A stretch of DNA of 64,000 nt from assembly GCF_002104995.1 (NCBI RefSeq), contig NW_024468249.1:2728001-2792000 (forward strand), in the 5' to 3' direction. This DNA comes from Linderina pennispora. Taxonomy: Eukaryota; Kickxellomycota; Kickxellomycetes; Kickxellales; Kickxellaceae. Below the pieces are notes generated by a model. It saw only the letters and a list, made by a program, of their open reading frames with translations. It did not search any database and had not been told where the DNA came from. This document shows positions 32,287 to 43,729 of this stretch, in pieces. The first letter of the stretch is position 1. Each line of letters starts with the position of its first letter. Both the position numbers and the translations under genes were made by a program.

Positions 32287-34669
32287 GCTTACCTGAATAC
32301 TTAGTTAAGCCTTCCAGTTGGTGGTTGGTGAGTATCTATCCAAAACAAAACCAGCACTCAAACTCGCGATAGCGTTGCAGGAGGTGCTTTCAGAACCAGA
32401 GGAGGAAAAGGAGAGACAGCCTTGGATGTAGAGCAGGGGAATAGAAGTATGAAAGCGTTCTGAAGAGCCGCTAGCAGTTGAAAACCACAAGGTACGGGGA
32501 TTGCAATAAGTTAAAAGGATACAGCTACCCAGGTTGGTACAGGGAGTGGTAGCAGGAAGAGGAATAGTATTTGAGCCGAGCAAGGGTGCAACTTGTTTAG
32601 CTAAACCAGCACTGGCGGCATGGAAAGATGCTGGCACGAGCAATTGGCGAACACTATAAATGAAAGAGGAGTCCGAAGAAATAAAAAGAAATGGTGTTTG
32701 ATTCAAGTACGGCGGGCGAGGGTATATACTCAGCGTCGCCTTTTGTATGTGAGAGCGCGACTTGGCCAAGCGGCAATTGGCGGTCGCTGAACGGCGATGC
32801 CGCCAGCCCATCGGGAATCTGGCACGTTTATTCAAAGATTTTTGTTTTTTATTTTTTGAAAAAGAGAAAAATGAAAATGTTGGTTACACCCCCTGCCGTC
32901 AGTCGCCTTCCCCTTCACAGCACTAGGGCAGCACTAGGGCAGCCCGAGGAGCAAAGCCTACATAACGTCCTCAGATAGTGGATTTTGTCCAAGGGATTCC
33001 AAAAAGGAAACCAAAAGGGAGCATTCTCTCCGGTCATCCCACCAATGCAGGAAAGCGATGCTTGCAGCTAATTCCGTAGAGCAACTGCCGCTGCTGTTGC
33101 CAGCAAGCTGCGAGGCCATGGCCTGGTCTTTTTCGCATTTGGCCTAAAAGATAGTTGCGGTCACCCTTTTCTTGCATCCTTGACGTGGACTTTCCTCTCC
33201 ATATATCGCCGAACACGGTATTCTCGTTTTGCAGCAGCCCTTGTAACCCTGACATTCCCCATGCCAATCCACCATTTCTAACTGATTGGCACATATAGAA
33301 AGTGATTTGCATCATGCTATGACCGGGACTCACCGCGTTTTTCCTGCGAGAGCGCCAACCGCTGCTACGCTTTACATACCAATACATGGGTATTAAGACG
33401 TGTGGCAGCACTGCCATCCAGGAGTACAAGAAACTGGAGCCAAGTAAACAGGCAATTCCCAAGCCATACTGGTTTTTGTACGTCGCGGGGATGGTTGGTA
33501 CCCCCCCCCCGGAAAAGACCCGGGTACCCCCTGGTTGATGGTTCTATTTTCGCTTTTTACCGCCCCCCCCGCAGCACGATGCCAGGGCCTGTCTGCGAAG
33601 ACACGTTCTGTGCCGCTTATGAAAGTGAGCAGCCCAGCTGATAGTACAAGTTCTGACATAGTTGGCCCTCTTTCTCATCGCCAAATGTGGCCATCCGGGA
33701 GACCTAGCGCCGTAGCTCGCTACTATCTTTTGATATAGCGGAGTGAGCACTGGCTGATAGCCGGGTCTATTTCAAGATATAGCAAGGGTCCAGACATGAA
33801 TAAACAGCCTATTTTCTCAACCTGCTATTCCTACACGCTTATCTACAAGCTTCGGCGTTTGTCGTCAAATGGCTGGGCTGATTGAGCAGCTGCCATATCA
33901 GTGAAGCTGCCATTGGCCCCGTATGATAGTGGTATTCATGATTTAGGTTTCTTTGGTGTACGAATCTGCTTTTTGGAGTCGGCGTTCACCCCCCCTCCGC
34001 GCTCTGAACACCGGGATGACTTGTTTCAAGGTGTGATGAAAGGACTCAGTGAACAATGGGCTCGAAATCAAGGGGGCACCGGTGTGTAGTCCATTTTTAA
34101 ATTCTATAAAACCCCACGCAGAGACATTTTGCATGTGCGTGACCAAGGCATTTCTCCCCTTGCACTGAAGATATGCCCATGGAAAATATCGCAATAATCG
34201 CGTGCAGTCAATATCTTTTTAAAGAAATCAGAAAAGGCAAGGCACACAGCTAACAGACTGCTAATGTCATTGCTAATGAGAGAGGCGACTAGCACCTTCA
34301 AACTCAGGCCAGCCGCGTTTATAGGCGCTATATGCACTGGAGCATCCGTGTATGGCAATTAGTAAGGGAGGACGTGTTGTTGCTTTCCGGTCATCTGCAG
34401 CAGCCTGAAGGTGGCTGCAGGCAACGACTGAGATTTGTTCCTGATTTACCGCTTAGGAGGCATTCCACTAGCGTGGCCGTGGAGCTCCTGAGCTTCAAAG
34501 ACATGCATTTTGCCAAGTATATATTTCAGGGCAGGCTCGATTTCTCAGCCCTGCTGGCCTCCCCAAAATCGACAATGACAGCCAGTAAGCGCTGCACTCC
34601 CAGAAATCGCCTAGACTTTAGGGCTGAAAAAAAAACCACATTTCGATACTCATAAAATTCCTGACGAAC
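32287..34669. other. Long spacer (about 2.4 kb) with C-runs and an inverted repeat
   Basis: No supported gene. The segment contains C10 at 33501-33510 and C8 at 33563-33570, and the perfect 7-base inverted repeat GGTACCC/GGGTACC around 33497-33527. A direct repeat CACTAGGGCAG occurs twice near 32921-32942. It probably includes the distal 5' region of the zinc-finger gene and the promoter of the dimethylase gene. Confidence 0.45.
33497..33527. repeat. Inverted repeat around a C10 run
   Basis: GGTACCC at 33497-33503 pairs with GGGTACC at the right end, with the C-run and GGAAAAGACC between. It could fold as a hairpin, but the C-runs could equally be assembly artefacts. Confidence 0.4.
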
Positions 34670-35572
34670 ATGGCGACAAAACTCCCCAAGCTGCCCTCGA
34701 TCCGCGATCTGATCCGGCTCTACGACCTGCGCGCAAAACAGCAGCTCTCGCAAAACTTTATAATGGACAAGAACATCACCGACAAAATCGTCAGTCTGGC
34801 CGGGACTTGAGCTGGACAATGCGCTCTGCGTCGAAGTAGGGACCCGGGCCCGGCCTCCTGACGCGCTCGATTCTGGACAGCGGTGCACAGCGTGTGGTGG
34901 CGGTGGAGAAGGATGCACGGTTCTTGCCGACTCTGCAGCAGCTGCAGGAAGCGTCAATGGGGAGGTTCAGCGTGATTTTAGGCGACATGCTGGAAATCAA
35001 CCACAGCGAGATTCTCAAGCGCGCCGATGGAGAGTTCTCACATGTGCATTTGCTAGGGCAATCTGCCGTTTGGCGTGGCAACACCAATGCTGCTGCAGTG
35101 GCTGAAGATGGTGGAGGGTCGGCAGGGGATTTTCAATGCAGGCTCGGTGTCGATGTCGCTAATGTTCCAGAAAGAGGTGGGGCAGCGCATTGCAGCGGCG
35201 GCTGGCGAGCCCATGCGCGGGCGGCTGTCGGTAGTAGCGCAGGCCCTGTGCGATGCCTACGAGATATACCGGGTGCCTGCATCGGGATTCGTACCGCGCC
35301 CCAAGGTAGACGCAACGGTGGTGCAGTTGCGGCCATTAGAGCAGCCGCTGTTGCAGTCGTCGCTGGGATCGCTCGAGCGCGTGGTGCGGTTTGCGTTCAT
35401 GAAGCGGCGTAAGATGCTGGCGCGGATCTTCAAGGACTGGGATGCCAGTCAGCTGCCATTGTTGGAGGAGTGCGGGATCGATCCGAGGGTGCGGCCGCAG
35501 GACGTCACGACAGCGCAGTTCTGCCACCTGGCGCAGCTGATCGAGCAGCGGCAGATAAGGTTGCCGTGTTGA
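34670..35572 (+). CDS. Mitochondrial rRNA adenine dimethylase (KsgA/TFB1M family), three frame breaks
   Basis: 299 residues from ATG 34670 after discounting an extra G in each of the runs 34802-34804, 34839-34841 and 35056-35058. KsgA/Dim1 enzymes dimethylate two adjacent adenines in the 3' hairpin of small-subunit rRNA. The short basic N-terminus and LPSIRDLIRLYDLRAKQQLSQNF opening are those of the mitochondrial TFB1M branch rather than cytosolic Dim1. SAM-binding motif I is VEVGPGPG followed by LLTRSIL; VVAVEKDARFLP is motif II; the catalytic LLGNLPFGV (NLPF motif) appears only after repairing the third break. The C-terminal domain contains PASGFVPRPKVDATVVQL and FAFMKRRKML. It ends 30 bases from the convergent MED4 gene. 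Confidence 0.92.
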
Positions 35573-35602
35573 AAAAGGAGTAATAAAGTAGCACATTTTC
35601 TT

Positions 35603-36290
35603 TTATTCGAGATCCGGGTTGAGGTCCAGGCCGAGCAGCAGGTCGCTGGCCTCGAGGTCGCCGAACTGGAACTCGTCTGGAGCGTCAGCAAACTCGTGCA
35701 TGTCTTCTTCGACAAGGTTCTCGCGCTCGGCTTTCATGGCACGACGCGCGCGGTACTGGTTCAGCACACCCATGCGCATGGAGACCTCGACTGGATATGG
35801 CGGCTCTGCAGGCACCACCGAGTTCTTTGGGTCGTAGTTGGGCGGGGCCTTTGTATACGGACTGATCCTCTTCGCATACGCAATCAGCTCCGTGACCTCG
35901 GGCATTGTGTCAGCGGCGAGCTTGGCCCTATCGAGGGTCTTGCGGGCCTCAAAGGCGGTGGTCTCGAGCTGGCGCTTAGAGTCCAGGATGCTTTCGATAA
36001 AGTGCAGTTTGGCCGAGCGGCTGGCAATGGACTTGAGCTGGGTCTGGCGGATCTCCTCCTGGCGCGCCTGGATGGGCGGAGATCTCGGTGTAGATTTTCT
36101 GCAGGTCGCGGTCCAGGGCGGCCAGGCGCTGGGTGGTTTGCGTGCGACGCTGCGAGGCGTGCGGGTCAGTGTTTTTGTTTGCTTCGGTGTCGAACTGGCC
36201 GAGTAGCGAGCGCAGAGTGGCGTTGTATTCGGTGAGCAGACTGTCCAGCAGGGTGACCAGTGGAGTGTCTTGCACGTTGAGGGTGTCCAT
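35603..36290 (-). CDS. MED4: Mediator complex subunit 4, one frame break
   Basis: 228 residues from ATG 36290 once an extra base in the run at 36074-36076 is discounted. MED4 is an essential middle-module Mediator subunit. The N-terminal part is coiled coil (VTLLDSLLTEYNATLRSLL, then QARQEEIRQTQLKSI). The diagnostic block is MPEVTELIAYAKRISPYTKAPPNYDP followed by PYPVEVSMRMGVL, equivalent to the AHRIS-TTxAPP...PYPTExxMRxGLL core of the family. The tail is acidic with LEASDLLLGLDLNPD, a typical acidic end. Divergent from the TFIIIC gene, sharing a 198-base promoter. Confidence 0.9.
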
Positions 36291-36488
36291 TGAATTGAGA
36301 GCTTAAAAGAACGCGAAATGAAGGAAAGAGAAAGCTGCAGAGTGGGCGCTAGGCATTTGGTGGTAGGCAATAGTGAACGCGCCTCGCCGCCCACAAGCTA
36401 TAAAGAGGGCAGGCAGGCAGTAAATACCAAACTGAATACATGCGCAAAAGAGAAAAAAGCGCGCTTCCACTTTGCATTATTTCAATTC

Positions 36489-39400
36489 ATGGACGACAGC
36501 GAATACTACTCAGATATTCTGGACGAAGAGGACCTGGACTCGGAAGAGCTGGAGATGCTCGACGAGCAGAACCGGGCAGACAGCAGCGACAGCAGCGGGG
36601 ACGAGGACGAGAACCAGATTGACGCCTCAGTGCTGCAGTCGGCTATCGCTATGGCCAGCATGGCCACAGGATCAACCGAACTCGCCAACAAGCTTACTGT
36701 CAACTGGGACACAGAGGCGCCCAACAGCGACGGACGATGGTGACGATGGAGAGGATGGCGATGACGAGCAAGTGCGCCCGGCACCACGACGGGCAGCACC
36801 ACAAGCCCGGCACATACGCCCTAGAGGGCGGGTTCCTGACAGACGACGAGGACAGCAACTACGAAGAAGAAGACGACGATCTCCTAGGCGACATGGATGG
36901 GTTCAAAGACGCATTGCGTGGGATGTCGGGTATCGGGCGGCAGAAGCGCGGGCGGCCATCGAACCGGCACCGGGCAAAGCCCGAGGCACAGCGACTACTG
37001 GGTATGGCCAACACGTTGTTTGTCGATAGGCAACTGGACGCAGCATATGAGGTTCTGTGCGAGGCAATTCGTGTGGACGCCAATGCGCAGGAGGCATGGT
37101 ACACCATGGCGCTGATCCGTGACGAGCAAGGGAGGCCCGACGACGCAGTGCATTTATACACACTGGCGGCTCACCTGCAGCCGTCGAACCACGAGCTGTG
37201 GGAGCGTCTCAGCGCCATGCACTGCGAGGCGGCCGAGCGCAAGCAGGCCCTGGGGCAGGCCAGCGACGAGGACTGGCAAGGCGGCGCTCTACTGCATCAG
37301 CAACGCAATCCGCAATGGCCGCCGCGACCCGGAGCTGCTCAAGCGAAAGCTGGCATTGCAGGAGCGCACAGGTGACACAAAAATATCCCGCACGTACCGC
37401 GAGCTGCTGCGGCTGGAGCCGCACGACCTGATGCTGGTGCGTAGCGCGGCACGGCATGCAGTGCAGAGCCGAGGGGATGCAGCAGCGGCTCTGGGGTGGT
37501 TCACGGCAGCCGTTTCGCACTACAACGAGCTGGTGCGCAGCTACACAAAAATGTACGCCAGCAGCGAGCTGGACGACGGGGCAGGGGGGCGAACTGAGCG
37601 AGTACTACCGCAACAACAGGCAGTTGACAGTGTCGATGGAGGCTAGTGGAGGGCTACGACTACTCGGACATCAACATGATAGCCGAGCTGTACATTATGC
37701 GGCACGCGTATCAGGACGCGAATCGCTGCGAATCAAGCTTGGCGCGCGGTTCATCCAGGGCCGCGGTAACGAGACTACGTGGGACAGCGACGACCTGGAC
37801 GCCGAGTTCTACCAGCCCGGCGGCGGCCACGAGCTGCCGGTGGAGCTGCGCGCCAAGCTGGGGCAGTGCCGGCTTCTGCTGGGGCAGACGGAGCAGGCGC
37901 ACGTGCATCTGCAAGTCGTCGACCAGCAGGACATGGGCGTGTATGCGGATGTGTTCCTGGACATCGGCCGCAGCATGGTCGACGTCGGCCACGCGCAGGA
38001 GGCGGCCGGATCTGCTGGAGCGCCTTGCGTCTGCTGCCTGCAGCCGACACGGTCGAGCTGTGGGAGCCGCTGGCGCGTGCGTACCGCGAGCTGGGGCGCT
38101 GGGAGCAGGCGCGTGCGTGTCCTTGAGCTGGTTGCGGAGGCGCGGCCGCGCGACTAGTCGATGCGCGGATGCTGCTGGCTGAGGTGCATGAGGAGCTGGG
38201 CCATGTGGACAAGGCGTTTGCGCTGCTGCGCGAGGTCGAGGAGATCCAGGCCGAGGACGCGCGCGACCAGGCGCAGCAGCAGCAGCAGGCCGAGCAGCGA
38301 CGCAGCCCAGGGACTGGTGCGTCGTGGGCGACGCGCACGCCCGGCACAGGCGCAGCCCTGACAGCAGCACCGAGCGGCACCTGGCGCTGGCACGCAAGGC
38401 CGGGCTGTGGTTCGCCAAGCTCGCGGAGCTGGAGCCGCGGCTCGGTGATGCTGCAGCGCGCGCCGAGTACCGGCAGACGGCATACCTTCTGTACATGGAC
38501 TGGAAGCGCGTGCCGTTCTTCTACATGGCGGACCGGTCCACGTCCCGTTCCGCGGCTACCGCACGCAGGCCATCAACGCAGCTAGAGAACGGGCAGGCGG
38601 TGGGCGACAAGGCATCGATGGCGCAGCGGCGCATGGCTCGCATCAAGAAGCGTCTGGCCAAGAAGACCAGCGAGGACGACGACCTGGTGCCGACATCGTA
38701 TCTGATGCAGCAGCTTTGGCGAGTGGCACGACATATTCCTGCAGTACGCCCGCTGCCTGGCGGTGGACGGCGAGTCGGCGCGGGCGCTCAAGCTGCTGGA
38801 CGACGTGGTGCAGTGCAACTGCTTTGTCCGCGACCACGTGCGGCGCCGGACTCTCAAGACCGCATCCCTGGTCCATCGCCCTGCGCATAGCCGACCACGA
38901 GACAGCCTACGAAGGCCGTGCGGTACATCTGGGGCAGCCGGCCGGCCAAGGCGGCGGTGTACCGCCTGGCGTCGTATGCCATGTGCCGGTCCAGCAGCCT
39001 CAGCCAGCTGATGTCGTCGCCGCCCATGTACAAATTCATGCGTCGCCAGCTCTCGCTCCTGGCCGACGGCGTCTACGGCTCATCCGACACGCTGCCGCAC
39101 GCGCTGGCGCACCTTCCAAAGTACGCCGATCTGCCTGATTCCGACGCGGTTGTGGGCGAGACGCGCGAAAGGCCTGCCGCTGACGTGGCGCGACGTGGCC
39201 GCGCTGCACGCAATGTCCGCCAACATCATGGCGGCGTCGCGGACTGCCACCCAGGCGGTGATGCAGTACACGCTGGTGCAGGCGCTGGTGCCCGAGGATG
39301 CCAGTCGCGGCGCTGCAGCTGGGGATTGCATATCTTGCCTTTGCCATCCGCTCCGATATGCCCAACCGCCACCGCGTGCTGATGCAGGGCTTCACGTATC

Positions 39401-39715
39401 TCCAGCGCTACGCCGAGCTGCGCTGCAAGCAGGCGGCCAGGAATGCGCAGCGGCCGGTGCCTGATGATATGGTTGCGATTCAGGAGATTGCCTACAACTA
39501 TGCCCGCGCCTTCCATTCCGTCGGCGCCGAGCATCTGGCCATTGATTTCTACGAGCGCGTCTTTGAGCTGCCGGTTGCCCTGGACTCTGCTGCTACCGAT
39601 GACGACTTTAGCGACCTGCGGCGCGAGGCTGCATATAACCTGGCGTCCATATATGTAGCATCTGGGATCGATGCACCTGGCAAGGGAGCTGCTCGAGAAA
39701 CACTGCACCATTTGA
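36489..39715 (+). CDS. TFC4: TFIIIC TPR subunit (Tfc4/Sfc4/GTF3C3), many frame breaks
   Basis: Starts MDDSEYYSDILDEEDLDSEELE and ends LARELLEKHCTI with a TGA at 39713-39715. TFIIIC binds A and B boxes of tRNA genes; this TPR subunit contacts TFIIIB (Brf1). The reading frame changes at least fifteen times. Consecutive fragments nevertheless line up: an acidic N-terminus, YALEGGFLTDDEDSNYEEED, KRGRPSNRHRAKPEAQRLLG, TPRs (LDAAYEVLCEAIRVDANAQEAWYTMALI; PDDAVHLYTLAAHLQPSNHELW), RTYRELLRLEPHDLMLV, EGYDYSDINMIAELY, WEPLARAYRELGRWEQA, MLLAEVHEELGHVDKAFALL, EWHDIFLQYARCLAV and YNLASIYVASG. The identity is secure from the TPR order and C-terminus. Every transition I could judge is forward by one base. 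Convergent with alanine aminotransferase. Confidence 0.85.
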
Positions 39716-39773
39716 AAGAAAAGTATATGGTCCTTGTTGATGATGAAGATAGAAGAGTGTCTAGTCCCCCGCC

Positions 39774-41531
39774 TTAGAGGTTCGCCGCGTACCTGGCCAG
39801 GAACGACAGGATGGAACTTTTTGAATCCATCGATGAACTCGTCAAACAGGTGCTCCTGCGGCAGGAACGTCGAGCGGAAGTGGAACGTGCCCGGCACCTG
39901 GCCGAAGCCCGACCCCGGCACCACCGAGATGCCCGTCGCCTCCAGCATCTGCATGCAGTACAGGCCGTCAGGCACCTGCCCCAGGGCCTTGGCCTCGTCG
40001 ACGAACGCCTGCGGGAACTCGACGCGCGGGAACAGGTACATGGCGCCCTGCGCATCATTGCAGGTCATGCTGGGCAGCGAGTTGAAGGCCGCCGCCAGCT
40101 TCTTGGCGCGGCGCTTCATGCTCTGGAAGATGGCATCCAGCTCCTGCGCGTACTGCTGGTACGAGGCGTCGCCGGGCCGCGGCGGATTCACCATCACGTC
40201 CACCGCCATCTGGCCCTGCACGTTCGGGCACAGGCTGACCGACGCCAGCTTCAGCAGCTGCGCCATCACCGCCTCGTCAATGTTCACCGCCTCGTAGTAT
40301 CCGCCACGCCGCCCGCACTCGCCAATCATGCCCTTCGAGATCGAGTGGAACGAGAACAGCTCCACGTTCGAGTGCTCCTGCGACACCACCTTCTTGAACG
40401 ACACGAACGGGTTCGTCTCGGTGTAGATGTTGGTCTGGTACACCTCGTCCGCCAGGATCACCAGGTGCTCGCGCTCGCAGAACCGCACAATCTCGGCGAT
40501 GTTCTCGGCCGACAGCGACCCGCCCGTCGGGTTGCCCGGGTTGATCACCACCAGCGCGCGCACGTCGGTGCCGGAAGCACGGGCCGCGTCCAGCGCCTCC
40601 TTCAGACCCGAGATGCTGAGCCCCCAGTCCTTCTCCTCCTGCAGGTAGTACGGCACTGCCTTGGCATCCATGTGTGTCAGGGTCGCGGTGTACAGCGGGT
40701 ACTGGGGGATCGGGATCATGATTCCCACGTTGCTGTGCGCAATCAGCACGTCCAGCACACGCTCGACTGCCCCCGACGCTCTACAAAAGACAGCATCCAA
40801 GAAAAGAAAGAGAAACCCGGGTCAGTAGCAGAAAAAGGCCAGACGTGGGAACGTGCGCTAGTGATCTGCAAGTCCAACCAAAGATATGCCACAAATGGAA
40901 AAATTTCCCGCCGCCCAAATTCGGGCTTAGCTCAAAGTGCCACTTACCCAGACGTCAGGCAGATATTGTCGGGGTGCGAGGGGAACCCGTCACGCTCCTC
41001 AATGAACTTGGCCACGTCCTCGCGGATCTCCTGGATGCCCAGCGAGTGCGTATACGCTCCGGCCGCATTCCCCACGAACCCAAGGTTCCTCTTCGCCCTC
41101 GCAATCGCATCCTCCGGGAACAGCTTGCGCGTCATCTCAATCATCTCCGGCTTCAGCAGATCCGTGTACTCCATCAGCGCAATCACCTGCCGCAGGAACG
41201 TCAGCGGCTTCTGCTCCAGCTGCTGCGGGTTGCCGATGTTGCACGCCGTGATCTTGCTGAACGGCAGCGACTCCGGCGCCTTCTGCAGCTGCACCCGCAG
41301 CTCCTCCGCGCGGATCGGAATCGCCCCGCGCACCGCGTACTCCATCTCGCGGATCCGCGGGTTCATCGACGTCGTCGTCAGCACCTTGCCTGTGTGCCGC
41401 GGCTTGTCCACCGACGACGGGTTCGTGCTGCCGGTGTCGGCCTTCTGCTGAGTGGCTATGGTTGTGGAAAGCATGCGTGTTAGTGTCTTGTTGAGAGGGG
41501 TGCCGCGCGAACGGCCGAGCAGCGAGAGCAT
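39774..41531 (-). CDS. Alanine aminotransferase (two exons, one frame break)
   Basis: Exon 1 is 41531-40948 and exon 2 is 40780-39774; the 167-base intron has a GTAAGT donor and a TTTTGTAG acceptor and joins as ...LTSG|ASGAVERVLDV in phase. One extra base near 39809-39810 affects only the last dozen residues; discounting it gives 529 residues ending FLARYAANL. The enzyme interconverts alanine + 2-oxoglutarate and pyruvate + glutamate using PLP. Landmarks: ACNIGNPQQLEQKPLTFLRQV, PQYPLYTATL, VVINPGNPTGGSLS, ILADEVYQTNIY, FHSISKGMIGECGRRGGY (PLP Lys) and GSGFGQVPGTFHFRST. The N-terminus (MLSLLGRSRGTPLNKTLTRMLSTT) is a convincing mitochondrial presequence. Confidence 0.95.
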
Positions 41532-42277
41532 AGCTTTTTAAAACAGAATCGCTAGTGACTAATGTTTCAGAGATAGTAATGGAAGGCTCCCGCCAGAGGA
41601 TATGAAGTGGAGGAGAAAAAGCTGCGGGGCGGGGCAGGACAAGACGTGCGCCCCCCTCGTGCCCGCATGAGAGTCACTACAGTGTGACTAACTGTCTTTC
41701 CCGCATCTCCCTCGGTCGTACAGGGAAGCGTAAGCCTCGCGATGTAAAGCCCCCGCCCTTACCTTGAACCATGGCTTCTAGATACGCTTGTGCTGTGAAG
41801 AGAAAAATTACAGAGCTGGACGCTTGCTTTGCGACCAGGAAAAGAAAAAGGACGAATGGAAAAAAGATGCTTGCTACTTTGGCAGCGAGCTCCCACCACA
41901 TCTGCCCTTTTTATACCCGATCGCTGCATCAGCGCGGCGCCAGTCGGTCCCCCCTTTGCCTGCAATCCCACCGTGACGTAAAAGTGCACTGCCCGAAATG
42001 CACACCCATCCCCTTGCGCCTGCGCGGCGGTTTATTGGGCACGGCCTAATACAGCATCGCACTCCATTCGCCAATTTGACACCGACTGTAGTTTATTGCC
42101 CAGGGCGCACGAAGAGCAGATTAAAAAAAAAACTGCGCCCACTATAGCGATTTCGCCGCAATTCGCCTTTCATTCCGTAGGTTCCGTCCACCGGTAATAA
42201 ACACCCCCTTGGGGATAAATAGACGCACGGTCCGTCAACTTCCCACCAGTATGGAGAAAAAGGGATAGGCGGTTGTT
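41532..42277. other. Intergenic spacer (about 0.75 kb)
   Basis: Upstream region of alanine aminotransferase and 3' flank of Swc5. An A-run of about ten bases near 42122-42131. No supported gene. Confidence 0.4.
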
Positions 42278-43111
42278 TTACTTTTGCCGTGAGCGCTCAT
42301 AGGTGCGCTCATTGACCCGGCTCAAGAACTCCTGGCGCTCGACAAACCTACCACGACATATGGAGTAATCAGCACATAGGCAAAAGCAGCTGAGCTCTCT
42401 TTTTTTGCATGCAGCATCTTACCCGTCCTTGTTGGCCTGGTCCAGGTCCTCGCGGATCCCCTGCTCTGCGACGAACCCCGACCATTCGCGCCTGGCCTTG
42501 TCCAGCGTATTCTCCTTTTTGGCGCGCCGCTGCTCGACCATCTCAGCGATCTTGCTGAACCTTGATGCGCGCCGCCTTGGTGCCGCCCGCCTGACCTCCT
42601 TACCGTCATCCTGCGGCCTGCTGTTCTCTGCCTGCGGCGCAGCTGATTCCGGCCGGGGGGCTTCCGGCCTGGCAGCCTTCGCGGGGCGCTCCGACGGCGC
42701 GTTCATCTCCTCCCAAATCGAGTCGATCTTGCGCTTCTTCTCCTGCGCCTGCGCTTCTGTGAGCTCCCTACATCTGCATCCGGGGCATTATGCATATTCT
42801 TGCATGTCATGCACATCGCCCCCAAGTGGCCTGTGGATTCCGGCCATTTTGCGTCCACACATTGTGCTTACGGTGGTCTATCCTCTGGCTCTTCGGCCTG
42901 CTCGCCGTCCGTCTCGTCGTTTTCCTCGAGGCTGTCTAGCAGATGAGGGGCATATTCGGGCTCAGCAGACTCTTTCTTGGCCATACCCCGCCGTCACGTA
43001 ATAGCTGCTTTTCGGATTTGTTGCCTTACCTGGGACATACTCGTCCTCTTCGCCCTCCGACCCGCTTCCGTTATCACTCAAACCATCCTTGTACAGGTCT
43101 GCCAGCGACAT
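42278..43111 (-). CDS. SWC5: BCNT/CFDP1-domain protein, Swc5-like (four exons)
   Basis: Exons 43111-43030, 42975-42872, 42767-42423 and 42347-42278, with introns of 54, 104 and 75 bases and GTAAGG, GTAAGC and GTAAGA donors. Total exon length is 601, one more than a multiple of three; an extra A at the start of exon 2 (CCAAG|AAAG) would account for it, giving 199 residues. Swc5 is a subunit of the SWR1 remodeller that deposits histone H2A.Z. The acidic N-terminus (SDNGSGSEGEEDEYVP; ENDETDGEQAEEPED) contacts nucleosomes. The C-terminal BCNT domain is diagnostic: NTLDKARREWSGFVAEQGI, EDLDQANKDG, then across the last intron FVERQEFLSRVNERTYE. A mid-protein KKRKIDSIWEEM segment matches the family's DLW motif region. 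Confidence 0.88.
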
Positions 43112-43729
43112 TGTCGATAAGAAAAATCAGCAGCAAACAAAGTAAAACGAACGCTGCCCATTTGCCACCACGACGAGGCCCACCACCCGACATGCCCACA
43201 CTCTGCATGCGGCATTAGTATGGAACAGCCATTTTGCTTTTTTTTTTCGTCGTTTTTTGTTTTGACGCCATCATGACGTCCAGGCTGGCTGTTTCAGAGC
43301 CCTTTCCGGGATTCGCCAATTTATCGAAAACCATACTTTGGGTTGGTTGCGGGTTTGGTCGACATTCAGGGCCGAAAGGGCCGGGGCATCTGGGACTCCT
43401 TATGTCTATTATTTACAGGCGCACAGAGTCGCGAGGTTGGCCTACGCCATGTCTTCAGCGCGCTAGTGTTTGTCCTAAGAGCAACCCAGCCTCCTGGCGG
43501 CCCTCCGGGCTGCTGGGGGGAGACCCAGCCTTCTAATCGCTTCGGTTTTCTGTATCCCATTTTTGCGATCTAATCGGCTTGAAGCCTGGGTCTGACAAAC
43601 GAAAAATAGCATCTACTCACGTCATCCCAACCAGACAACGAAAGCAGCAGGAGAAGGATAAAAAATTTTTCTGAGCTCCCCTTTTTCTCGTTCCTGCGCA
43701 AAATTTTCCTTCCAAATTTTTAATTTAAA
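43112..43729. promoter_or_regulatory. Divergent promoter, Swc5 / Ett1-like
   Basis: 618 bases between divergent start codons, with T-rich runs near 43229-43238 and AT-rich TTTTTAATTTAAAATG just before the Ett1-like start. No coding signal. Confidence 0.5.

Noticed and set aside
36489-39715. Calling the TFIIIC gene, and other broken genes, pseudogenes
   Set aside because: All frame changes I could judge are +1, conserved motifs are intact across them, and no nonsense substitutions were needed to explain the stops.
39811-41451. A 546-codon plus-strand open frame opposite alanine aminotransferase
   Set aside because: Arg/His/Leu-rich antisense shadow, and it crosses the well-supported intron of the real gene.
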